Under the pieces are notes generated by a model, which searched no databases, was not told the origin of the DNA, and was given only the letters and a program-made list of their open reading frames with translations. This document shows, one piece after another, positions 34,530-42,735 of a DNA stretch of 50,995 bases (position 1 is its first letter; each line of letters opens with the position of its first letter). Source of the stretch: Acidobacteriota bacterium (lineage in GTDB: Bacteria; Acidobacteriota; Blastocatellia; RBC074); assembly GCA_018268995.1 (NCBI GenBank), contig JAFDVL010000080.1, positions 1 through 50,995 of the forward strand, given 5' to 3'. A program made the translations under genes and the position numbers.

Positions 34530-35355
34530 TTGTCCTGACCGTAGAGGCCTAGTCGCTGCGGTCGCCGATTTTTTGTATCGCCATAACGCGAACATCCTGC
34601 ACGCCGACCAGCATCAGGACAACGAACAAGGGTTGTTCCTGATGCGGGTCGAATGGGATTTGGCCGGTTTTGACTTGAGCCTGGAGGAATTCCGGCGGCA
34701 GTTTGCGCGCATCGCCGATCAATTTCAGATGCGCTGGCGGTTGGAGCTTTCAGCCTTGCGGCCCAAGGTCGCGATCTTTGTTTCGCAGTACGATCATTGC
34801 ATCGTTGATTTGTTGTATCGCCAACAAAGCGGGGAACTGGCCTGCGACATTCCGCTGATTATCAGCAACCACAATACTGCCGAACGCATTGCCGAGTTCT
34901 ATCAAATCCCCTTTCACCTGATTCCTATCACCAAAGAAAATAAAGCTGAATCCGAGGCGCAACAGCAGGAATTGCTGCGCGACAAAGCCGTAGATTTGAT
35001 TGTGTTGGCGCGGTACATGCAAATTTTGTCGCCGCACTTTGTAGACCAGTATCCGCAGCGCATTATCAACGTGCATCATTCGTTTCTGCCTGCGTTTATG
35101 GGCGCGAAACCATATCATCGCGCCTTTGAGCGTGGCGTCAAACTCATCGGCGCGACGAGCCACTATGTAACTTCAGAACTGGACGAAGGCCCGATTATCG
35201 AGCAAGATGTGATGCGTGTTTCGCATCGTGATCAGCTTGATGATCTGATTCAAAAAGGGCGCGACCTGGAAAAGGTCGTGCTGTCGCGTGCCGTGCGCTG
35301 GCACATAGATCATCGGATTCTGGTCTACAACAAAAAGACTGTAATTTTCGATTAA
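34501..35355 (+). CDS. purU: Formyltetrahydrofolate deformylase PurU
   Basis: PurU hydrolyses 10-formyltetrahydrofolate to formate and tetrahydrofolate, balancing one-carbon pools and feeding formate to purine synthesis. The 284-residue protein has an N-terminal ACT domain (ILLIDCPDRRGLVAAVADFL) and a formyltransferase domain. Catalytic-site motifs are SNHNTAERIAEFY, IINVHHSFLPAF and DEGPIIEQD, corresponding to the Asn/His/Asp triad of formyltransferases. The length is normal for the family. GAGGA lies just before the ATG, inside the end of the methyltransferase gene (29-bp overlap), so translation is coupled to it. Confidence 0.95.
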   Translation: MNATAILLIDCPDRRGLVAAVADFLYRHNANILHADQHQDNEQGLFLMRVEWDLAGFDLSLEEFRRQFARIADQFQMRWRLELSALRPKVAIFVSQYDHCIVDLLYRQQSGELACDIPLIISNHNTAERIAEFYQIPFHLIPITKENKAESEAQQQELLRDKAVDLIVLARYMQILSPHFVDQYPQRIINVHHSFLPAFMGAKPYHRAFERGVKLIGATSHYVTSELDEGPIIEQDVMRVSHRDQLDDLIQKGRDLEKVVLSRAVRWHIDHRILVYNKKTVIFD

Positions 35356-35358
35356 TCC

Positions 35359-35462
35359 GCTGGGAGCGCACGCGTCTCGCGTGCTGAGGTTGTGAGAGCG
35401 AACAACGGCAGTACCCCCCACACTTTATCAAAATAAGCACGCGAGACGCGTGCGCTCCCAGC
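35359..35462. repeat. Composite palindromic repeat, family A (copy 2)
   Basis: Arms of 27 bp at 35359-35385 (GCTGGGAGCGCACGCGTCTC then GCGTGCT) and 35436-35462 are perfect inverted copies around a 50-bp spacer. The same architecture and arm sequence occur at 9323-9426, with identical arm and spacer lengths. It starts 4 bases after the purU stop and ends 12 bases before the Kir channel start. The long hairpin could act as a transcription or RNA-stability barrier. Confidence 0.93.
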
Positions 35463-35474
35463 GACAGAGATGCT

Positions 35475-36461
35475 ATGCCTGCTGATGTTATTTCGGAAGC
35501 CCTTCCAACTAATCCAACCAATCTTGTTGTCGAAGAAGAAAACAAAGACCTGGGCTTTGGCGCGGTTGTCACGAAAGAAAGCCGCCAGCGGTTTGTGAAT
35601 CGTGATGGCAGCTTCAACGTGCGGCGCACCGGTTTGCCGTTCTGGTCTTCGCTAAGCCCGTATCATTTGTTGCTTACGGTTTCGTGGGGCAAATTTCTGG
35701 GCCTTATGATGCTGTCGTTCGTGTTGATTAATACCGCCTTTGCACTGGCATTTATGGCTTGCGGTGAAGGCGCAATGGCGGGGACGATGCTGAAAGAAGG
35801 GGAGCATCCATTTTGGCAGGCATTTTTTTTCAGCGTAGATACGTTTGCCACAATTGGATACGGCAATGTCAGCCCCGTAGGCGTAGCAGCGAACATGCTG
35901 GTCGTGATCGAATCGTGGATGGGAATGCTGGCAACGGCATTGATTACCGGGCTGATTTTCGCGCGGTTTTCGCGCCCTTCGGCAAAGCTGGTGTTCAGCA
36001 ATCAAGCTGTGATTGCGCCGTATCGAAACATCACCGCGTTTATGTTTCGCATCACGAATGCGCGCAAAACCCAATTGATTGGTTTGGAAGTCAAAGTCAA
36101 TCTATCACTTTATGAAGGCGGCAATGGCCCGACAAATCGCCGCTTTCATCAATTGAGTCTGGAACGCTCCCGTGTAGACGTCTTCCCTCTCTCGTGGACA
36201 GTTGTGCATCCGATTGACGAACACAGCCCGCTGCACGGCTACACGACGGAACGCTTGCGACAGGCGGAAGCGGAGTTTGTGGTAATCCTGACAGCCCTCG
36301 ACGAAACCTCGACGCAGACTGTACATACGCGGTCTTCGTACAAGCACAACGAAATTGTGTGGCGCGCGAAGTTCAGCAATCTTTACGAACCGATCACGGG
36401 CAACGACCCGATCACAATTGATGTCGGAAAAATCCACGACATCGAAAAATTACCGGAGTAA
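35475..36461 (+). CDS. Inward-rectifier (Kir-type) potassium channel
   Basis: This 328-residue protein is a KirBac-type potassium channel. It has a cytoplasmic N-terminal slide region (about 45-65), a first membrane helix (about 66-94), a pore helix and selectivity filter TIGYG (126-130), and a second helix (about 138-164). The C-terminal domain is an immunoglobulin-like cytoplasmic domain typical of Kir channels (SAKLVFSNQAVIAPYRNIT and FMFRITNARKTQLI). The GMLATALITGLIFARFSRP stretch forms the gate end of the inner helix. It probably sets membrane potential or osmotic balance. A Kv-type channel lies 3.5 kb away on the opposite strand. Confidence 0.93.
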   Translation: MPADVISEALPTNPTNLVVEEENKDLGFGAVVTKESRQRFVNRDGSFNVRRTGLPFWSSLSPYHLLLTVSWGKFLGLMMLSFVLINTAFALAFMACGEGAMAGTMLKEGEHPFWQAFFFSVDTFATIGYGNVSPVGVAANMLVVIESWMGMLATALITGLIFARFSRPSAKLVFSNQAVIAPYRNITAFMFRITNARKTQLIGLEVKVNLSLYEGGNGPTNRRFHQLSLERSRVDVFPLSWTVVHPIDEHSPLHGYTTERLRQAEAEFVVILTALDETSTQTVHTRSSYKHNEIVWRAKFSNLYEPITGNDPITIDVGKIHDIEKLPE

Positions 36462-36465
36462 CTCT

Positions 36466-37818
36466 GTGAAAAAAATCGAACAGGAACCAATTATCGCAGT
36501 AGGGGCAATGACTATACCTGCGGGCAAGGTTAGTTTTACTTTACAGGGCGAATTTGTCACGAACAATCAGAGCACACTATCTGCGGGGCAATATCATGTT
36601 AATGTCACAGGAAAGTCGGTTCAGCTAAGCAACGGCTCCGTTTTTGATTCCGAAGTGACGTTGACGCCTGCGGCAGCCGCTTCGTTCACCGTCCACGATG
36701 TCGTGATTGGCATCAACTTCCATTGGGAGCGCAAAGAAGATCAATCGTTTCAGGGCGCGCTGAAGTTGAAGATTGATGGGGCAGGGAATTTGCTGGTGAT
36801 TAATCTGGTTCCGCTCGAACAATACGTCACCAGCGTGATTTCATCTGAGATGTCGGCAACCTCAAATCTTGAATTGCTCAAGGCGCATTCGATTATTTCA
36901 CGCGGCTGGTTGTTGGCACAGATCAAGCCCTGGCGCATCGAACGTCAGACAGATTTGAGCAATGGCGCGATTTCCACAAACGCGCAAGGCGAGAAGGAAT
37001 TGATTCGCTGGTACGCGAGGGAAGCGCATACGGAATTTGATGTTTGCGCGGACGATCATTGCCAACGCTATCAGGGCATCACAAAGGCGACCGATCCGCG
37101 CGTGTTTGAGACGATCAAATCCACACGCGGTAATGTGCTGACATTTGACGAAACGATTTGCGATGCGCGGTTTTCCAAATGCTGCGGCGGAATGGTCGAA
37201 GATTACGCCGCCGCCTGGGACAACACCAAACTGGATTATTTGACGGTGCTTTATGACGGCGAGCACTTTCCCGCTGAATACCAATTGCCGCTGAGCGATG
37301 AAGCCAATGCACGGCAATGGATTCTGGGGCATCCCTCCGCGTTTTGTAACACGCAGGACAAGGAAATTCTGGCGCGGATTTTGCCCGGCTTCGATCAGGA
37401 AACAACGGATTTTTACCGCTGGAAAGTCGCTTTGACGCAAGATGAAGTTCAATCGCTCTTGCAGAAAAAACTGGGCGTAGATTTCGGCGCGATTCTGAAA
37501 CTTGAACCTGTCGAGCGGGCAGAATCAGGGCGTTTGGTGAAGCTGCGAATCGTCGGCGAAAAACTTACGTTGGTTGTCGGCAAGGAATTGGAAATTCGCC
37601 GCGCGTTTTCGCCCTCGCATTTATACAGTTCCGCGTTTATTATCGAAGCCGACGATTCACCGATTCCTAAGCACTTTATTTTACACGGCGCAGGTTGGGG
37701 GCATGGCGTTGGACTTTGCCAAATCGGTGCGGCGCTGATGGCGGAGCGGGGATACGAATATCAAAAGATTCTGATGCACTATTATCCCGGAGCGACATTG
37801 CATTTGCTCTACGACTGA
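36466..37818 (+). CDS. SpoIID/LytB-domain protein
   Basis: This 450-residue protein carries a SpoIID/LytB domain, the fold of peptidoglycan lytic transglycosylases that remove stem-free glycan. Family motifs are PLEQYVTSVISSEM, KAHSIISRGWLL (AQAI-type helix), the Cys-containing FSKCCGGMVEDYA and the C-terminal HGAGWGHGVGLCQIGA. GTG 36466 is chosen as start because GGAG sits 7 bases upstream and the upstream in-frame residues overlap the Kir gene. No signal peptide is visible, which is odd for a peptidoglycan enzyme. Such a domain next to DUF1460, GT2 and DUF4922 genes suggests an envelope-glycan pathway. Confidence 0.88.
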   Translation: MKKIEQEPIIAVGAMTIPAGKVSFTLQGEFVTNNQSTLSAGQYHVNVTGKSVQLSNGSVFDSEVTLTPAAAASFTVHDVVIGINFHWERKEDQSFQGALKLKIDGAGNLLVINLVPLEQYVTSVISSEMSATSNLELLKAHSIISRGWLLAQIKPWRIERQTDLSNGAISTNAQGEKELIRWYAREAHTEFDVCADDHCQRYQGITKATDPRVFETIKSTRGNVLTFDETICDARFSKCCGGMVEDYAAAWDNTKLDYLTVLYDGEHFPAEYQLPLSDEANARQWILGHPSAFCNTQDKEILARILPGFDQETTDFYRWKVALTQDEVQSLLQKKLGVDFGAILKLEPVERAESGRLVKLRIVGEKLTLVVGKELEIRRAFSPSHLYSSAFIIEADDSPIPKHFILHGAGWGHGVGLCQIGAALMAERGYEYQKILMHYYPGATLHLLYD

Positions 37819-37868
37819 TATGCGATAGGCGGTCGAAACTATCGTGCCTGGCTTCCTAAATAACAAAT

Positions 37869-38636
37869 ATGAAACCTTCACGCGTTGCGCTTCTGTTATT
37901 TTTGTTATTGGCAACCTTACCTATAAAAAGCCAGCGCATATCCCGCCTACCGGATTATTATCCTGATGATACAGCCAATAAAAATCCTGAATTTACCTTC
38001 GTGCGGATGAAGTATGGCTCGTACGGTTGGGAAGGTTGGACCACCGATTATCCCAAAGCGGATTATCAATTTATTCGTGGTTTGCGCGGCTGGGCGAAAA
38101 GCTTTTTAGCAATCAATAACGAACCTAACGCCGTTGGTTTGCACGATCCTGAGTTGTTCAATTATCCGTTTATGTATGTCGTTGAGCCAGGCCACATGGT
38201 GCTGAACGATCAGGATGCAGCAGCGCTACGCGAATATTTGCTACGTGGTGGCTTCATTATGCTGGATGATTTCTGGGGCACATACGAATGGCAAAATGTG
38301 CAGGATCAATTGAAAAAGGTTTTTCCTGAATATCCGATTAAAGAACTTCCTCTGGATCACCCCTTGTTTCATTGTTACTTCGATGTCAACGAAGTCGTAC
38401 AGGTGCCGCAGAACATGAACTGGATTCGCCGAGGACGCACCTATGAACAGGATGGTTACGTGCCGCATTACGAAGGAATTACGGATAATGAAGGGCGCGT
38501 GCTGGTGTTGATTGCGCGCAACACGGATAACGGCGATGCGTGGGAATGGATTGATGATCCGCGTTATCCGTTGCGCTTCGGACTGGCGGCTTATCGTTTA
38601 GGAATGAATGCAATTGTGTATTCGATGACACATTGA
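37869..38636 (+). CDS. Secreted DUF4159 protein (first of tandem pair)
   Basis: This 255-residue protein has a signal peptide (PSRVALLLFLLLATLP) and a DUF4159 domain, a glutamine-amidotransferase-like fold. Conserved stretches are WTTDYPKADYQF, LLRGGFIMLDDFWGTYEW, LPLDHPLFHCYFD and ARNTDNGDAWEWIDDP. The function is unknown; relatives in Acidobacteriota and Planctomycetes are exported and often associated with envelope or AAA/MoxR loci. It is followed 17 bp later by a close paralogue with the same domain and signal peptide, so the pair is a tandem duplication. The start is the only Met preceding a good signal peptide. Confidence 0.86.
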   Translation: MKPSRVALLLFLLLATLPIKSQRISRLPDYYPDDTANKNPEFTFVRMKYGSYGWEGWTTDYPKADYQFIRGLRGWAKSFLAINNEPNAVGLHDPELFNYPFMYVVEPGHMVLNDQDAAALREYLLRGGFIMLDDFWGTYEWQNVQDQLKKVFPEYPIKELPLDHPLFHCYFDVNEVVQVPQNMNWIRRGRTYEQDGYVPHYEGITDNEGRVLVLIARNTDNGDAWEWIDDPRYPLRFGLAAYRLGMNAIVYSMTH

Positions 38637-38653
38637 AAATCCCTTAAGCCTAT

Positions 38654-39430
38654 ATGAAATCATCGCGCGTTAGTCTCTTGCTGCTTTTTTTCTTGGCTGT
38701 CTTGCCTGCTTATAGTCAACGTCAACGTCAGCCGCGTTTGCCCGGTTACTGGAACGAAAATGCTGATCAAGTCGTGCGCGAATTTACCTTTGCCCGATTG
38801 ATTTATCCTTCGTGGGGCTGGCGCGAAAGCTGGACGACTGATTACCCGAAAGCCGATCATCAGTTCCTGCAAGGACTGCGCGGCTGGGTGCAAAGCCTGC
38901 TCGCGATTTCTGGCCAACCGGTAGCGGTTTCGATGCATGATCCGAAGGTCTATGACTATCCGTTCATTTATTGCGTTGAGCCGGGCGGAATGGAGTTGAA
39001 TGATAATGATGCGGCGGCTATGCGCGAATACTTGCTACGTGGTGGCTTTCTGATGCTGGATGATTTTTGGGGCGAGCGGGAATGGCAAAACGTGCAAATC
39101 CAGATGAAGAAAATCTTCCCCGAATATACAATTCAGGAATTACCCTTAACGCATCCTCTCTTTCATTGCTACTTTGACATTGACGAGGTTGTCCAGGTTC
39201 CTAATGTCGGCAATTGGGTGTATTCGCACCAAACCTCAGAGAAGGGGGGCTACGTGCCGCATTATGAAGCGGTCGTTGCCGACGATGGACGTGTGCTGGT
39301 TCTGATTGCCCGCAACACCGACAATGGAGACGCGTGGGAATGGATTGACGAGCCGCAATATGCCTTAAAGTTTGGGCTGGCGGCGTATCGGTTGGGGATG
39401 AACGCCATTGTCTACTCGATGACCCATTGA
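38654..39430 (+). CDS. Secreted DUF4159 protein (second of tandem pair)
   Basis: This 258-residue paralogue of the preceding gene has a signal peptide (SSRVSLLLLFFLAVLPAYS) and a DUF4159 domain with the same landmarks: WTTDYPKADHQF, LLRGGFLMLDDFWGEREW, LPLTHPLFHCYFD and ARNTDNGDAWEWIDEP. The two proteins are near-identical at both ends of the domain, including the C-terminal LGMNAIVYSMTH. They diverge after the signal peptide and in the loop near residue 190. Whether they form a heterodimer or have different ligands is unknown. They are probably co-transcribed with the preceding gene. Confidence 0.86.
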   Translation: MKSSRVSLLLLFFLAVLPAYSQRQRQPRLPGYWNENADQVVREFTFARLIYPSWGWRESWTTDYPKADHQFLQGLRGWVQSLLAISGQPVAVSMHDPKVYDYPFIYCVEPGGMELNDNDAAAMREYLLRGGFLMLDDFWGEREWQNVQIQMKKIFPEYTIQELPLTHPLFHCYFDIDEVVQVPNVGNWVYSHQTSEKGGYVPHYEAVVADDGRVLVLIARNTDNGDAWEWIDEPQYALKFGLAAYRLGMNAIVYSMTH

Positions 39431-39533
39431 AAAATAATTGTGCAACTGGGAACTCTTCAGCGTGTGATGGTTTGCGGTCAATCCTGATCGTGCAAATTCA
39501 CAGGTCATCAGCCAAAAGGAGGAACCAGAACCT

Positions 39534-39941
39534 ATGCGTCACTTCAAGCACTCTCGTGGGCCACAAATCGTTTGGACATCACTGCTGGTCTTGCTTTGCG
39601 TTTCCGGTTTGGGGGGTGCCCAAACGTCAAAGCTCCAAAGTCGTCAGATGACGGTTGTGGAGTACAAGGACGTTTCTTTGAAGTCAGTCATTAAGAACCT
39701 GACCACCCAGCTCAAGCTCAATGTCGTCTTTGATGAAAGTTTCCGCGATCAGCCGAAATATGATCTGGAATTGAATGATGTTACGTTGGAGTCCGCCCTG
39801 AAGATTGTTCTGATCCACAAACACTTGATGGCGAGAGTCATCGAGGACAAAACGATCATCATCTTTTACGACGACCCCAGACATCGCACGCGGTTTGAAA
39901 AGTATCCCGTCTGGTCTGCAAAATACGAGCCGCGGAGATAA
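39534..39941 (+). CDS. Secreted orphan STN (secretin/TonB N-terminal-like) domain protein
   Basis: This 135-residue protein has a signal peptide (about 12-30, WTSLLVLLCVSGLGGAQ) and one short secretin/TonB N-terminal domain (VEYKDVSLKSVIKNLTTQLK ... LELNDVTLESALKIVL). STN domains normally precede a secretin or TonB receptor barrel; here the domain stands alone. A strong AAGGAGG-like ribosome site precedes it by about 15 bases. It may act as a periplasmic adaptor for an outer-membrane channel encoded elsewhere. It converges with the Kv channel across 58 bp. Confidence 0.75.
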   Translation: MRHFKHSRGPQIVWTSLLVLLCVSGLGGAQTSKLQSRQMTVVEYKDVSLKSVIKNLTTQLKLNVVFDESFRDQPKYDLELNDVTLESALKIVLIHKHLMARVIEDKTIIIFYDDPRHRTRFEKYPVWSAKYEPRR

Positions 39942-39999
39942 CTTGCGCAACCGTCAATGCCAAAGCTCAGGCAAGTGCTTCCATTTTTGCGGTTTCGTT

Positions 40000-40800
40000 C
40001 TATAACTCTCCCCCGCAATGCGGACAGCACTTGCGCCCGGCTTTCTGCTTTTGAATTTCTTCGACAAAACTTGCGCCCAAAATTCCGGTTGGCAGGGCGA
40101 ACATTCCTACTCCCAAAATGGCACTTAGCCCGGCGAGCACTTTGCCCAATGTCGTAACCGGATAAATATCACCGTATCCGACCGTCGTCAGCGTCACCAC
40201 CGACCACCACATTGCAGAGGGAATATCCGGGAATTTATCGGGCTGTGCCTCGTGTTCTGCAAAATACATCAACGACGACACAAGGATAATTAATCCCAGC
40301 ATCAGCATAAATGTTAATGCCAACTCTTCTTTCTTGTCTTTGAAAACGCGACCGAAAAGGCGCATGACAGAAGAATAGCGTGTTAACTTGGCGACCCGGA
40401 AGATTCGCAGCAATCGCAGCATCCGAATTACTCGCAGATCAACAGAAACGAACGATAAATAGAACGGTAAAACGGCGACCAGATCAATGATTGATAATGG
40501 TTTGAAGATAAACCGCAGCCTTCCGGTCAGTGGTTTTGCATATTGCGGGAGGGAAACACATGACCAAATTCGGGCGACATACTCCAGTGAAAAAACCGCT
40601 ACCGAAAATAGCTCGAAGACCTCAAACGCCAGGTGGAATCTTCGCTCAAGCGCTTCCACTGATTCCAGAATCACGGCCACCACATTCAGAAAAATCAGCG
40701 CCAGAATAAAAAAGTCAAAAACCTTGCTGGCTGTATCGCCCGGTTTTGCCACTTCGATAATTTCCCAGATCCGTTTGCGTATAACCATGCGCTTGCTCAT
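40000..40800 (-). CDS. Voltage-gated-type (Kv) potassium channel
   Basis: This 266-residue protein is a six-helix potassium channel. Helices S1-S3 lie at about 27-115. S4 (about 120-140) carries the regularly spaced Arg voltage-sensor pattern (LRVIRMLRLLRIFRVAKLT). S5, the pore filter TVGYGD (206-211) and S6 follow. The C-terminus ends CCPHCGGEL, with three cysteines in a half zinc-ribbon-like pattern that could bind a metal. There is no RCK domain. The family is clear; gating and physiological role are inferred. It is separated from the next minus-strand gene (ino1) by 294 bp containing that gene's terminator. Confidence 0.93.
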   Translation of the reverse strand: MSKRMVIRKRIWEIIEVAKPGDTASKVFDFFILALIFLNVVAVILESVEALERRFHLAFEVFELFSVAVFSLEYVARIWSCVSLPQYAKPLTGRLRFIFKPLSIIDLVAVLPFYLSFVSVDLRVIRMLRLLRIFRVAKLTRYSSVMRLFGRVFKDKKEELALTFMLMLGLIILVSSLMYFAEHEAQPDKFPDIPSAMWWSVVTLTTVGYGDIYPVTTLGKVLAGLSAILGVGMFALPTGILGASFVEEIQKQKAGRKCCPHCGGEL

Positions 40801-41010
40801 TTGTGAGGGCCTGAAATCTTGCCTCGCTCGAAATCAGGCAGGAATGTTAGAACGCGGGAATCATCAGAACATGCAGGGGCAAAAATGGATTCCCTGAAGA
40901 GGGCATCATAGTCAATAGCCGCAAATAGAAGCAATTTTAAATTGTAAATGGGCAGGAAACATATGCGGTCGCTTATGAGAAACAGGCGGGCTTCCGTTGT
41001 AGGTACCAAT

Positions 41011-41040
41011 AAAAATTGGGCAGACACCGTGCCTGCCCAA
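41011..41040 (-). terminator. Intrinsic terminator of the inositol-3-phosphate synthase gene
   Basis: On the minus strand an 8-bp stem (41033-41040 with 41016-41023, TTGGGCAG paired to CTGCCCAA, 9-nt loop) is followed by TTTTTATT. It lies 55 bp beyond the stop at 41095 and has the classic rho-independent shape for this strand. Confidence 0.78.
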
Positions 41041-41094
41041 CAATCAGAGTACATAAATGAACCAACAGCAGCCAATGGCTGAGAACATCCGAAG

Positions 41095-42411
41095 TTAGTC
41101 GTAATACTCCAAGCCCAGATGCGTGATTAACTCTTCTCCACGTAAGTGTCGCAACGTGTTCTTGAGTTTCATCAACTGAATAAATAAGTCGTGCTCAGGA
41201 TAGAGCGACGGCGCGCACATCGGCGATTTGAAGTAAAACGATAACCATTCCTGAATCCCGCGCATCCCGGAGCGTTGCGCCAAATCCATAAACAGCGCCA
41301 AATCCAGGACAATCGGCGCAGCCAATATTGAATCGCGGCACAGGAAATCAATCTTGATCTGCATCGGATAGCCGAGCCAGCCGAAAATATCAATGTTGTC
41401 CCAGCCTTCTTTGTTATCGCCGCGCGGGGGGTAGTAATTGATTCGGACCAGATGCGAAAAATTATCGTAAAGTTCGGGATAAACCTGCGGTTGCAAAATG
41501 TATTCAAGGACGGACAGCTTCGATTCTTCTTTGGTTTTGAAGGAGCCGGGGTCATCCAACACTTCGCCGTCACGATTGCCGAGGATGTTGGTCGAATACC
41601 AGCCGTGCAACCCTAACATGCGGGCTTTCAATCCTGGCGCGAGCATCGTTTTCATCCACGTTTGCCCCGTCTTGAAATCCTTGCCGCACACGGGAAGCCC
41701 GTTTTTATTGGCCAAATCAAGCAGTGCCGGAATGTCTACTGTCAGGTTCGGTGCGCCATTCGCAAACGGCACGCCTGACTTGAGAGCGGCGTAAGCGTAA
41801 ATCATCGAGGGCGCAATCGCCTTGTGGTTTTCGCGTAGCGCCTTTTCAAAACTTGCCAGCGTTTTGTGAACGGGCTGCTCTTTAATGAACACTTCCGTCG
41901 AACCACACCAGACCATCACGAGGCGCGCGCATTTGTTTTTGCGCTTGAAGTCGGCGATGTCCTGCATCAATTGCTCGGCCAATTCCATCTTGTTCGCGCC
42001 CGTTTTGACGTGCGTGCCGTGCAATCGCTTGACGTAATTTTGATCGAAGACCGCTGCCATCGGTTTGATCTTGGAGAGCTGCGGTTTCAGTTGGACGAGC
42101 AATTCTTTTTCCAACACGCCCGCGTGCATCGCGGCTTCATACGCGTTTTCGGCAAAGATGTCCCACGTGCCGAAAACGATGTCATTCAAATCCGCGAGCG
42201 GCACAAAGTCTTTGATGAGCGGCGAACGCCCGTCTGTACGTTTGCCCAACCGAATCGTCGCCATCTGCGTCAGCGAGCCAATCGGTTTCGCCAAGTCTTT
42301 TTTGATGGCTTCGACACCTGCAATAAATGTGGTTGTGACTGCGCCCATGCCAACGCACAGCACGCCAAGTTTGCCTTTTGCGGGAGCAATTTCCGCGCCT
42401 TTTTCGATCAT
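41095..42411 (-). CDS. ino1: Inositol-3-phosphate synthase
   Basis: This 438-residue enzyme makes 1L-myo-inositol 3-phosphate from glucose 6-phosphate with NAD, for inositol phospholipids, phosphoinositides or compatible solutes. The NAD-binding start (LGVLCVGMGAVTTTFIAG) is followed by the family motifs VPLADLNDIVFGTWDIF, LVMVWCGSTEVF, VCGKDFKTGQTWMKT and GLHGWYSTNILGN. The start at 42411 is preferred (GGGAG 9 bases upstream); a longer in-frame beginning is not supported. The protein resembles long bacterial and archaeal versions. It stands alone, divergent from leuS across 448 bp that contain a family B repeat. Confidence 0.93.
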   Translation of the reverse strand: MIEKGAEIAPAKGKLGVLCVGMGAVTTTFIAGVEAIKKDLAKPIGSLTQMATIRLGKRTDGRSPLIKDFVPLADLNDIVFGTWDIFAENAYEAAMHAGVLEKELLVQLKPQLSKIKPMAAVFDQNYVKRLHGTHVKTGANKMELAEQLMQDIADFKRKNKCARLVMVWCGSTEVFIKEQPVHKTLASFEKALRENHKAIAPSMIYAYAALKSGVPFANGAPNLTVDIPALLDLANKNGLPVCGKDFKTGQTWMKTMLAPGLKARMLGLHGWYSTNILGNRDGEVLDDPGSFKTKEESKLSVLEYILQPQVYPELYDNFSHLVRINYYPPRGDNKEGWDNIDIFGWLGYPMQIKIDFLCRDSILAAPIVLDLALFMDLAQRSGMRGIQEWLSFYFKSPMCAPSLYPEHDLFIQLMKLKNTLRHLRGEELITHLGLEYYD

Positions 42412-42523
42412 AGTAAAACTCCCTAAATTTGATTCCAGAATTGAAAAGGATGGCAAAGTGTAGGCGCGGCGGGCTGAAGTTGTCTTGCGCGATCTTGCTC
42501 AATCTTGGCGATGGCTTGCGCAA

Positions 42524-42601
42524 TGTACGACAGGCGGCCCGCCTGTCTTTAGCCTGAACTATTGAACCATCAGCAATGATAGGCGGGCCGCTTGTCGTAC
42601 A
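42524..42601. repeat. Composite palindromic repeat, family B (copy 2)
   Basis: Arms of 24 bp at 42524-42547 (TGTACGACAGGCGGCCCGCC then TGTC) and 42578-42601 are inverted copies with 2 mismatches; each arm is also a hairpin. The element ends 9 bp before the -35 box of the leuS promoter. It is the same family as 32411-32494. Confidence 0.9.
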
Positions 42602-42610
42602 TTTTTGCGC

Positions 42611-42639
42611 TTGAGTGGGTGCGTGCGGCTGTGTACAAT
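42611..42639 (+). promoter_or_regulatory. Sigma-70-type promoter of leuS and its leader
   Basis: TTGAGT (42611-42616) and TACAAT (42634-42639) are separated by exactly 17 bp, close to the consensus. Transcription would begin near 42646, immediately before the leader-peptide ribosome site GAGG (42648-42651). leuS lies about 215 nt downstream. Confidence 0.7.
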
Positions 42640-42660
42640 CCGACATTGAGGTTAAGAACA

Positions 42661-42735
42661 ATGAATGTCATCGCAAACACAACTCGCATTTATCGCCATC
42701 GCAACGCGTCGTTGTATTTGCTCTCCCTTATCTAG
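42661..42735 (+). CDS. Leucine-rich leader peptide upstream of leuS
   Basis: This is a 24-codon open frame (MNVIANTTRIYRHRNASLYL then LSLI, stop TAG at 42733-42735). Four of its last seven codons encode leucine (TTG, TTG, CTC, CTT). GAGG lies 9 bases before the ATG and a near-consensus promoter just before that, so it is well placed to be translated. The leader is too short for a normal gene and has the form of an amino-acid attenuation leader. Its stop codon is the first base pair of a 9-bp hairpin. Leucine-starvation stalling would affect that hairpin and possibly leuS expression. This is inferred from sequence. Confidence 0.62.
   Translation: MNVIANTTRIYRHRNASLYLLSLI

Noticed and set aside
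37822..37843. A CGATAG/CTATCG inverted repeat after the SpoIID gene.
   Set aside because: It has only 6 bp and no T-run; too weak to call a terminator.
9323..42601. The palindromic repeats as a possible CRISPR array.
   Set aside because: The repeats are dispersed, inverted and not regularly spaced, and there are no cas genes.
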